DNA from: Euborellia annulipes
Taxonomy: Eukaryota > Arthropoda > Insecta > Dermaptera > Anisolabididae
Length of the DNA: 64,000 bases
NCBI GenBank assembly: GCA_023213315.1
Contig: JAKCPI010014048.1
Location: forward strand, 1-64,000
Reading direction: 5' to 3'
Shown here: piece after piece, positions 55,845 through 64,000 of the stretch
Position numbering within the stretch: position 1 is the first letter of the stretch
How the letters are laid out: the number at the start of each line of letters is the position of its first letter
Translations under genes and position numbers: made by a program
The notes under the pieces: model-generated
Told to the model about the DNA's origin: nothing
Databases searched by the model: none
The model's input: the letters and a program-made list of their open reading frames with translations, nothing else

Positions 55845-56531
55845 AATGGACACAAATAACTTAATGGGTGAATATAAAATTCTTTTGACTCATAAATAGC
55901 TTTCCCCTTCAGCCAGCATCTCGTTTTTTGTTTTTGTTTTTGTTAAACAATAGTGTCTTTTCCTATGTCCTGATATTTTTAATAAAAAGTAAAATTTTAT
56001 TAATGTAAAAAATAAATAGGCCTAAATGAATTTTGTGCATATAAAAAATGTATTGATTATTAGTTTAAGAAAAAAGAAAGAAGAAAAATAAAAAATAATT
56101 GACCAAAGGTTGAATAAACTAATAAAGCCTGGATTTAAATAGATTTAAACTAATGTTATATTAATACATTTAATTTGAAAAAATAAAGAATAAATAAAAT
56201 TGTAATAAAATTATCTAATCAGAATGTCCACTCGAGTAACCGAGGTCAAATGGCTTTGTTTATGCAAAAAATCTTGGCTGTCATTATAATGTTAGCAGAG
56301 TGTTATATGAGGTATAACAATGCCTTTTATGTTAAACTATTGTAAAAAAAAAAAAAAATATTTTGGTAACATTGTAATTATTTTCAGCTTCCTCTGAAGA
56401 AGAAGAGCCTTTTGTGCCTTCGAAATATCAGGATAATAAACTCATTTGGGGAAAATAATAAATAATTTTATTTTGTTTTTCCCCATCCTGCACCCTTGCC
56501 GAAAAATTAGCGTTTGAGGAGTTTCGGTCTA
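55845..56531 (+). repeat. Penelope-like element, right (5') terminal arm
   Basis: Inverted partner of 53212-53897. It begins with codons of the ORF's C-terminus on the plus strand (frame MDTNNLMGEYKILLTHK then stop), showing that the arm was copied from the 3' end of an element. Confidence 0.9.
56390..56433 (+). ncRNA. Hammerhead ribozyme motif in Penelope arm (antisense copy)
   Basis: TCCT (56390-56393), CTGAAGA (56394-56400), A, stem II 56402-56421, GAAA (56422-56425), ATAT and C at 56429, AGGA (56430-56433). Identical by eye to the left-arm motif. Confidence 0.65.
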
Positions 56532-56615
56532 CATTTCTCTCGGCATCACTCATTAAGCTTCAATCAGTACCAAATATTATTTTATTACTTGTTTTGATTT
56601 ATTAATATATAATGA

Positions 56616-56660
56616 CTAGTCGCAAAACCCGCCTCCGGCGAGCAATTTTATTGCCAGTTT
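56616..56660 (-). mobile_element. Helitron-like 3' end, minus strand
   Basis: Minus strand 'ctcgccggaggcggg' hairpin followed by 'ttttgcgactag' and T, so the terminus CTAG (56616-56619) is followed by the expected T. The body and 5' end were not identified. Confidence 0.55.
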
Positions 56661-56987
56661 GGAATATTTCTTGTTGCAATGCAAAATATTAAGGAAGGAT
56701 CTTGAGTTCAAGCGAAGGTACCGACTGGGTACAGCAAAAGGGTCTATTTATTATTTAAAGTGTCTGTCGTATGCGTACTCTCTACTTTTTTCAACTGCTG
56801 CGTAACTCCTCCCAAAGCCCCATGTCGTATACCCAGAAAGCTGGCCACAGAGCAACTAACTGCCTCTCTAATTTCAAAGCCAACTTGTCGATTTTGTGTT
56901 CCCATAATGAAGAAATTTAATTATAATTAATTTTCTAAAATATTTAAGAGATTCAAATTATTACTACCCTACTCCTCGGTCCATGTA

Positions 56988-57187
56988 CAGTGAGGGACAA
57001 TATTAAGTCCCACCCATTCGTATTTTACTTGTGATTATTTATTTGTTTTTATAAAAGAAAATGAAAATCTTTATTGAAAATTTTCTAGCTTTGAACCATG
57101 AAAATTTCCATTAAAAAATATAATTAAAAACAATGAAATAATCACATAAGAAAACCCATGGGTGGGACTTAATATTGTCCCTCACTG
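56988..57187. mobile_element. Tc1/mariner-type MITE
   Basis: TA on both sides (56986-56987, 57188-57189). Terminal repeats CAGTGAGGGACAATATTAAG extending to TCCCACCCAT, ~30 bp perfect. 200 bp, no ORF. Related in end sequence to the 24.6-kb MITE, but a separate family. Confidence 0.9.
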
Positions 57188-57189
57188 TA

Positions 57190-58374
57190 CTATATGTGTA
57201 CTTAATTTCAAATAGATTCATTAAAATTTTGGAGTTTAGGTTTTCACAGTTGTTATCATTTTCGGTAAACTGAAAATCAAATTCTTTTACTAAGATTCAT
57301 TGAAAATTGTGGATTTCTATAGAACATATACTTACATACATAATTTCCCATTTCATTTTTATCTAACTCTACATAGATTCGTCGAGTAAATTAATCTTAC
57401 TTCAAGGTTTTCTAAACAGAAAGAGGCATCTCTTTATTTAAAATTTTAATAAAACTGTCTTTCTTTCCTTTATTTAAAATTTTGTCTTAAATAGATAATG
57501 AGTGCTTAATTTTCAACAATTTGCAAAATTTTAGTGATAATTTCATTTTTTATTGCAAAAGTAAACTTGCTATTAATGTATATATAATCTGGAGATTTTC
57601 CACACTAATCTTTATTACATGATACCCTGGATTTTCTGAGAAACTGAGTTTTTTTTTAATAACACTCACTACACTTTTTTTTCTAAAGAAAATTAAATTG
57701 AGGGCTAATGCGATATCATGAAAATAAATTTAAAGAGATTTGTCAAAAAAAAAAAAAATCTAAGAATCAGTGGCTCACTTTCCGACCTCAGGGATAAAAT
57801 TAATTTAAATTATATAACAGATGAAAAATTTTATTCCAAAATTTTTATGGCTAATATTTCAAGGTTTCAATTTCTAATCTGAAATCGGGCCGATTCGAGA
57901 ACTACGTAAGCCAATTTTTCAATGTTTTAAAACACCTCCTTGTCCGCAATAATAAGCAATCCGTTAACTCCCTTAATACATACGTAAGCACTTGCTTTAC
58001 ATATAGTGTCTATTTTTTTAGGTGGTATGCCCTTTTAAATATAGGCCTACCTAATATTTGGATGGTCATCATGAAATCAATAATTTTTTAAAGTTTTCAG
58101 AATCATATTCTTTTAACTGCAATACTAATCGAATCTACAGTAAACGTGTTATCTATTCAGAATAAGTTACTCTATTTCATCGATCCAAAGGTCTTTATTT
58201 TGACTGATAAGTCTAAATTTATTTCTACATCTTTGATTAATTCTACAGAGCGTTGTCCTTTATTTAAATAGATTACCTCTCTCGTCTATACATATTTTCT
58301 TTAAATAAATTTATTTTCAATTAAAAATTGTGAATTTTATTCGGGTGTTTAAAAAGAAGATATTCAATGGAAGA
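57190..58374. other. AT-rich interval
   Basis: No family repeat or coding signal recognised. Confidence 0.6.
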
Positions 58375-59560
58375 TGTCTGGAGACAGAGGCAGCCAAAAA
58401 AATGCTCTAAATGCTTTTATCAATCAGCTGGAAACGTTTCAGTGCATTTATTATGTAGTCCTACCATCTTCAGTCCATTAATTGGGCTATATTTTGCTCA
58501 GAGTTGGTCTACTAATATAACATACACTGTTAAAAATTTTCAAGAAAACTTCATATACAAGTATAGGAAGTCTGTTACATAAACTGTTTATGAATATTCA
58601 TATCGGGTATATGAGAAAATTCAATTTGTAGCCAACCAAACAAATTTCTTGTATATTTTAAAATTAATTATTTTGGTAAAAATTGTTGATTTTAATTTTA
58701 ATTTTATAGCTATTTAGTTGAATTACTTTATAAAAATTATTTAATTAGTATGATTTTAATATCTTTATATATATAATTCTTCTGTACGTGTGTATGTGAC
58801 TGAACTCCTCCTAAACGACTGAACCGATTTTGATGAAATTTTCTGTGTATGTTTGTGAGAATCCCGGACAGGTTTTGTTTCACAAATAACAATAAGTTAA
58901 TGAGTAATTAACCGGTAAAATAAGAAAAAAATAAAAATTAGGAGAAAGGGTTGCCATGGTAACAAAATATAAATATTTACCCATGTTTACTATTTTTTTT
59001 TATTTATTTACATTTTGAAATCTAAAAAATCGGCGTAAATTTTTTTGTCTGTGTACCGGGAGAGTCCCGGAAAGGATATGATTCACAAAAAATCTTAAGT
59101 TCATGAATAATTAACCGTTAAAATAATCTCTATATATATAAAAATGAAAAGGGAAAATGTATGTACCGGTATGTATATAAGTAGGCGAGCAAGGGGGTCC
59201 AGGGGCGCAGCCCCTGGCTAGACGGAAAGCCCCGCCGAAGGCGGGGCTTTGCGTCTAGTACCTAATAAATATTTAAATAGTTTAGAGCGCGAATTTCAAA
59301 CCAGAATTTAATAAATTTAGATTTGTAAAATCACCACCGAAGTATATGAAAAATGATTGAAAATTCTATTTTTTTTTCCAGTGTATACATTGTTTCGTAA
59401 ATAGTATCCTAATTAGGTAAATGCTTCATTACTGGACCAAATATGACCAATTAATGAACTTAAAATGGTACATAATAAATGCACCGAAACGTTTCCAGTT
59501 GATTAGTAAAAACATTCAGAGCATTTTTTCTTGGCTGCCTCTGATTCCATAAATCCCTTA
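58375..59560. repeat. Diverged inverted repeat around a Helitron-type element
   Basis: 58375-58520 (plus) and 59410-59560 (complement) share 'agaggcagccaa', 'gctggaaacgtttcagtgca' and 'tttattatgta'. Arms are ~150 bp and noticeably diverged. The Helitron-type element lies between them. Confidence 0.65.
58762..59258 (+). mobile_element. Non-autonomous Helitron-like element(s)
   Basis: The 3' end is GC hairpin 'gccccgccgaaggcggggc' then CTAG (59255-59258) followed by T. Two candidate 5' ends exist: TCTTTATATATATAATTC at 58762 and TCTCTATATATATAAAAATG at 59127, each preceded by A. The inner 132-bp unit (59127-59258) is the tightest fit to A|TC...CTAG|T. The outer part has 'gactgaaccgattttgatga', a phrase common in arthropod non-autonomous elements, and encloses a REP-A scrap (58935-58990). 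No Rep/helicase ORF. Confidence 0.7.
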
Positions 59561-60189
59561 CAATTTATATTTTTATCAACAGACAGACTCCCCCACTTTG
59601 TAATCTAAACACTGATAATTTTTCTACCGCGTATAGATAGCATGCATATAACACCGCCAACTACATTTATTGAAATAATTTCCAATTAAATTGCTACATA
59701 TTAATGGCAAAGAGAGGATTATTGAATTAATATTATCTTCAATCTTAATTAATTAATATCAATTTAATAAGCAATTAAATGTAAAATGCCACTTGGCGGA
59801 TTAGCTGGTTTCAAATGAGATTTATGCCAAAGGGCTCCCGGGGTTGATGACGAGCTCTCTCTAATTCAAGAGGAATTCCAATGGAGAGAGAGAGAGAGAT
59901 ACTATAGGAATGGGTCGCTTGTTGTCAATTAAATGTCTATTACTTGATGATCGTATCAACAATCTCCTCTTTCCCTGCAAGGGCTATATATTCATTATTA
60001 AAGAAGTGCTAAATTAGCGATTATATTAAAATTCTACGGCAAAGCAAAAGATAGTCCACATTTTCATTAAAATTTCAACTAAAAAAAAAACTACTCTGGT
60101 GTGGCTGAATTTTTTTTTTTAAGTCTTCGGCCTTATAAACTTGAAACGATACAAATTATTATGACAAACGATATATTTTAGAGGGTCGA
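59561..60189. other. Interval without recognised genes
   Basis: GA microsatellite at 59882-59900. Nothing else recognised. Confidence 0.6.
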
Positions 60190-60615
60190 GGCACATTTAT
60201 TTATATCATTTAGTATTCAAATGATTTAAATAAATTCATCGGACTGCCTGGGATCCGAACCCGCGTCCCGTGGCTTCTAGACCAGCGTTTTCCAAATTGT
60301 GAGGCGCCCTCCCTAGGGAGGCGCGGACTAGTCTAAGGGGAGGCGCGAATATTAGCCACAGAGAGCAATTTTCCAAATGATTGCTAGTTTTATAAATAAA
60401 TATAAATTAAAAAAAATATTTTATATAAATTTATATTTTTTAGCATTAAAATATGTATTTTTGTATTATTTTATAAAATGGGGGGGGGGGGGGGAGACAA
60501 TTAAATATTTTTGAGGGAGGCGTTGTGACATAAAGTTTGGAAACCACTGTTCTAGACTATCATTATTGGCATTTGTCAACAACTTTAGCAGTCTCGGCCA
60601 CGGGAGGGGGGGAGG
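60190..60615 (-). mobile_element. SINE2 split by a hAT MITE
   Basis: 'catcggactgcctgggatcc' and 'cgaacccgcgtcccg' (B-box side) lie left of the MITE; 'aactttagcagtctcggcc' (A-box side) lies right. Joined across the MITE it aligns with 3380-3500. Confidence 0.75.
60283..60549. mobile_element. hAT-type MITE (REP-D) nested in SINE2
   Basis: Exact 8-bp target duplication TTCTAGAC (60275-60282, 60550-60557). Ends CAGCGTTTTCCAAATTGTG and, inverted, CAGTGGTTTCCAAACTTTA. Inner 'cctccctagggaggcgcgg'. 267 bp, no ORF. Defines the REP-D family. Confidence 0.9.
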
Positions 60616-60674
60616 GGGGTGAATGAATGCAGAAGAAGAAATCTTTCACGTGTTCTGTGATGTCACGTCATTTT

Positions 60675-60890
60675 TTTTACTTTCTCTTACCTATATAGTT
60701 TGATTTTAATTTATAAATCAACTACGTATTTCTCTTACCTTATATATGAAATATATAGAGTTCTCTAAAAAGTATATTAATAAGATTTTCCCTAAAACGT
60801 GTTTGAAGTATAAATACATGTTTACTGATGTAGTATTTCAAATTTTTTCGAATTTTCTCAAAATTCGCTGTAACTATTTTTATTAGGCCT
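60675..60890 (+). repeat. REP-A scraps
   Basis: Two left tips ('ttactttctcttaccta' at 60677, 'tttctcttaccttatata' at 60729) followed by 'cgtgtttgaagtataaata' and 'ttctcaaaattcgctg' from the right half. Heavily deleted. Confidence 0.6.
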
Positions 60891-61205
60891 ATATATGTAT
60901 TGAATGGAGTCAGCCAAGGAAACGTAAAAAAAAAATTCCTTGGGACAGTCTAAGTGTCAATTGTTACAGATGGTAATAATTACTTTGTTAAATTGACATC
61001 ATTAAACAAATTTAACATCATTAATAATGTATCATGTGTTTGTTGAATGATTTAATAAAGATATCATACACGGCATGTGTTTAAAAGTAAGTTTACTTGT
61101 TCAAGTTAAACATAACACATGATAGCGATGAGCGCTCGAAACGTCGACAGCATAAATTTGTTTTTTACTTTTGCTTGCCTGACTCCATTCCATACATATT
61201 TTTTT
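60890..61205. repeat. Inverted-repeat element with CGAAACGTCG motif
   Basis: 'atgtattgaatggagtcag' near 60896 is mirrored by 'ctgactccattccatacat' near 61180. Near 61126, 'cgatgagcgctcgaaacgtc' has the second hammerhead box and a GTC site, but the first box and stem I are not convincing. Confidence 0.6.
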
Positions 61206-61987
61206 AATACTCACAGCCAGTATAATAATTACTTATATATTAATAAATGTTTTCCTAAAACGTGTTTGAAGTACACTTTACAGATGTAGTATGATTTCAG
61301 ATTTTTTCCATTTGAAGCATTCGTAGCTCAATAGCATTATGTCGACTCAAAAAATCTGGTCGTGTGCGACCATTTATACCAGATTTTTTATGTCGAGATA
61401 TAGGCCTATTTAGTTACCGATAGAATCGTAAAACCCAAGAGGGGATTTTTTTAATATCATTTCTTTGAAATAAAGTTGCTTTAAAAAAGTTGAGGGTAAA
61501 ATGAGAATACGAGAGAACGCGATATATATATTTATTTTTAATCTGTATGATTATTTCTGATAACCCTCATCTTCATTAGCAAAGAAGATGCTGGTTTTAT
61601 ATAAATAAATAAAATTACATTTCATGTTGATAACATCACATAATGTAACCTAAATTAATTAAAGATAAGGGAGAGGCATTTTTTTTTCTGTATGAAATTT
61701 ACTTAGAGCAGCAGACAGCTGAAGAGAGAGAAAAATTGAAACGCTTAGTTATCATTAAAAAAGAATAAAAATAAAATGTTCAATTTTCTCAGTTGCGGAG
61801 AAAAATTAAAGAGACAAAGGAATTGTAATTTTTAATAAAAAAAAAAAAATCTTGTAATTACGAGTAGAAATTATGAGAACATCTAAAAAGTTATTTATTT
61901 GAGTTAATATCCTTGGAAAAAAAAATTAAGTGAGATTTTGTACTATCTATCCCGTAAATATAATTGAAATTACAAAAATATAATAAA
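61206..61987. other. AT-rich interval; REP-A right hairpin at 61320-61400
   Basis: 'tatgtcgactcaaaaaatct' with 'ggtcgtgtgcgacc' is an isolated REP-A right end. A run at 61839-61850. Otherwise unassigned. Confidence 0.5.
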
Positions 61988-62068
61988 CTAGCCGCGCCGC
62001 CGGCCTTCACCCCCCCCTGGACCCCCCCACCTGGCACAGGCCCGCCTGCGGCGTCCCTTCTTAATTTT

Positions 62069-62101
<33 letters not shown>

Positions 62102-62580
62102 ACTATTCCAATCCAGTGTCTGCTTAGGATGTTTACATTCTTAGAATACATGAATGCAAACAATCTATTTATATAATTCGCTAATGTCCTTCTTTCTATC
62201 TGTTACGCTCTATTTGACCAACTTCCCGTTTGAATTTTGAATCGAAATTTTATATACCAGTACTTCTAGGAATTACAGAAAAATTATTTTCATCCCGTAA
62301 TTCCTATAACTTTTTGAGTTATTAATTCCTAAAGCTACGATTTCTCCCATAGGAACTGTATAGAGAAATATGTATGTATTCTTTGCATTTATGTACTCTA
62401 TGAATGTAAAAAAATCCTCTAGCAGCCACTGGACTGGAATAGTAATAATAATTTTTTTTCATAATTAAGAAAAGGCGAGGGACCGCCGCAGGCGGGCCCG
62501 AGCCAGCTGGCGGGGGGTCCAGGGGGGCGAAGCCCCCCTGTTTAGACGGGAAACCCTTCCAAGGCAGGCGGGGCGACTAG
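61988..62580. mobile_element. Back-to-back Helitron-like ends around a common core
   Basis: The plus-strand unit runs from A|TCTATTTATATAATTCG (62164) to 'ggcaggcggggcgactag' (CTAG 62577-62580, then T). Upstream, 61988-62160 is an inverted partial copy ending in CTAG on the minus strand (61988-61991), also followed by T. The two share 'tactattcca.tccagtg', 'tttacattc' and 'gcgggcc' GC hairpins. A 29-A run is in the left copy. No ORF. Confidence 0.65.
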
Positions 62581-63509
62581 TACATAAATATTTCTCTATA
62601 CATTTCCTATGGGAGGAATCGTAACTTAACTTAATTATCAAAGTTCAACCTCGTCTATTTTTATTTTTTTTACTCAAAGGGCGTCAAAACGTCTCTAATA
62701 AAATCTCAATATCCAATTTTTGACACTATCGCATCACTTCTCTCTAGAGAAAATGGTGTAATGTTCTGTTAATCACACCAAATCTTTTTTCAATTAATCT
62801 TACTTGTTAGAGAACATAAAAATAAATTTGGTATAAAGATTTTCTCAGAATTAGAATATGTAAAAGTTTTTTTTAAATATTAAAAATATTCATTTTACTT
62901 TTTTTTAAATTAAGTAAAATGAAAGGTAAAAAAAAAAGATTTAGATTCTTGATTTCCATTGCTAATGAGAAAATCTCTTAATTGCTCTATTAATTACTTA
63001 AATGAATTCTATATTTTAAATTGTATAATATGAATTGCTAGAGAGGAGGAAATTAAGAGATATTATCTTAATTTAGATTTTTTTTTTGCGCTTCTTGAGG
63101 AGATTTTTCTCATTTTTATACAGAGACAAGCTGGAAAGGATTAAAAATTTATTTTAAGTAGTATAGTACGTTAATTTTTTGTTACATTTTATATTCCGAT
63201 GGGATTAGAAGAAATATTTAGACTTTTTATTTTACTAATGATACCAGCAAAAAAGCTAAATCTATTTCTACTTTTCTAATTATCGTTAAAACTTAACACT
63301 TCGTTACATATTAATATTAAAAGGTGATTGTTTATGTCGTTTGATAACTTGATTTTTTCGACATCTTAGGGGCAGACCCTTTGGGCAGTCATAAATAGAC
63401 CCTTTTGTTGACTCGGTCGATATCCTCACTTGAACTCAACGTTCTTTCTTAACATCTTAACATTTGCATTGCAAAAAAAAAAACATCCTAAATTGACAAA
63501 ATACTTGCA
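62581..63509. other. AT-rich interval
   Basis: Inverted match of 62340-62375 at 62583-62625 ('cccatagga..tgtatagaga'). 63360-63395 'tcgacatcttaggggcagac' resembles the SINE3-type tail. No gene recognised. Confidence 0.5.
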
Positions 63510-63580
63510 TACTACATCGAATTTTTGACATGATTTTCTCTTTATATATATTAACATATATAGAGGTAAGAGAAAGTAAA
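63510..63580 (-). repeat. REP-A left end
   Basis: 'acatcgaatttttgacatg' and the left hairpin closing in 'ggtaagagaaagtaaaa'. Confidence 0.75.
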
Positions 63581-63703
63581 ATGCAATAACGTGTAAATCC
63601 GCTCTCTGCTTATGACCAACTAATTGATAATATTTGAACTAGATAGCAGTTGAAATATACAGTAAGTAGTCCTACTTACTTTTGGATTTTCACTCATCTT
63701 TAC

Positions 63704-63893
63704 TGACACTGTATGAGGGCCTGGCAACGAAGAGAGCAACAATCACCACAATCGTTGCGAATAAGTGATGCCAAGCGCGGCGGAAGTTCGGATTTGTGAT
63801 CCCGAGCAATCAGCGTGTGGAACGTCCCTCGGTAGCCATCGGCACCTTGTTTTAAAATCGATGTAATAAATTCAAAAACCCTGGCCGAGTAAC
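63704..63893 (-). CDS. Candidate internal coding exon, 190 bp, function unknown
   Basis: The minus strand has a T-rich tract and TTTTAG before 63893 (acceptor), a branch-point-like TGCTAAC about 35-40 nt upstream (63925-63931), and CA|GTAAAG at 63704 (donor). Only one frame is open, from YSARVFEFITSILKQGADGY through RDHKSELPPRLASLIRND to CCSLRCQALIQC: 62 codons, with 2 leftover bases at each end. GC is clearly above the surroundings. It is not one of the repeat families here. I do not recognise the domain; the composition (hydrophobic helices, late Cys cluster) does not decide it. The rest of the gene would lie beyond the right edge and to the left in unidentified exons. Confidence 0.5.
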
Positions 63894-64000
63894 CTAAAAG
63901 GGTAAAAAGAAAAAATCACTGAACTGAGGTTAGCAATACAAATTAAATAGGCCTTCTTGTGGCGAACGCTTCCCAACGGTGTGTAGCATCAACATGCTCT

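Larger units (their letters stand above)
53200..56579 (-). mobile_element. Penelope-like element with inverted terminal arms and 14-bp TSD
   Basis: The outer limits are set by the direct repeat agtaccaaatatta (53200-53213 and 56566-56579). Within it lie two near-identical inverted arms (53212-53897, 55845-56531) around an RT/GIY-YIG ORF on the minus strand. A 34-bp single-copy piece (56532-56565) separates the right arm from the duplication; comparable short extra segments are known at Penelope ends. The right arm also repeats the last 17 codons of the ORF in reverse. Low divergence of the arms and an intact ORF point to a recent insertion. Confidence 0.9.

Noticed and set aside
61110..61145. 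Complete hammerhead at CGAAACGTCGACAG
   Set aside because: The second box and GTC site fit, but no CTGANGA and no stem I could be assigned.

Overview
This window looks like AT-rich, repeat-dominated, mostly non-coding DNA of an animal, most likely an arthropod. Supporting signs are a Penelope-like retroelement, several chromosome-type LINE fragments, tRNA-derived SINEs, mariner, hAT and Helitron-type non-autonomous elements, a TCAGT-type initiator before a spliced-looking leader exon, and one candidate coding exon with GT/AG splice sites. There is no operon-like coding and no intact tRNA or rRNA gene. The species cannot be named from the sequence alone.

Layout. 1-20 kb holds dispersed copies of an unclassified ~0.6-0.8 kb family with a hairpin at each end (called REP-A here), short hairpin elements with hammerhead-ribozyme-like cores, SINEs, a CR1/Jockey-like LINE tail (13.4-14.1 kb), a 1.1 kb hAT-type element with 8-bp target duplications (15.4-16.5 kb) and two small hAT-type elements (REP-B, 18.6 and 19.2 kb). 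20.8-22.2 kb is a cluster of five ~308-bp units, two forward and three inverted, each with a tRNA-like core. 24-36 kb has REP-A copies carrying nested MITEs, a SINE and a LINE, then a hammerhead-like motif with all three stems (34.7 kb), a 173-G homopolymer (35.2 kb) and an inverted hammerhead pair (35.5 kb). 37-46 kb has a THAP-like relic, SINEs, a hAT-like element, a foldback hairpin, a 144-bp tandem array and a MADF-like relic. At 47.0-48.9 kb a 5'-truncated LINE sits between two nearly identical 423-bp direct repeats. 51.1 kb has a candidate promoter and first exon. 53.2-56.6 kb is the best-defined element: a Penelope-like element on the minus strand with an RT plus GIY-YIG ORF, ~686-bp inverted terminal arms each with a hammerhead-like motif, and a 14-bp target duplication. 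57-63 kb holds MITEs, Helitron-type ends and a SINE split by a hAT MITE. The window ends with a candidate protein-coding exon on the minus strand (63.7-63.9 kb).

How it fits together. The repeated theme is ribozyme-like motifs (box CTGANGA, one extra base, stem II, GAAA, very short stem III, NUH cleavage triplet, short stem I) in the inverted arms of several unrelated short repeats and in the one element here that encodes an RT. The simplest reading, which is inference, is that the short hairpin repeats are non-autonomous relatives or parasites of Penelope-like elements. Coordinates of repeat boundaries are by eye and may be off by several bases unless a target duplication is given.
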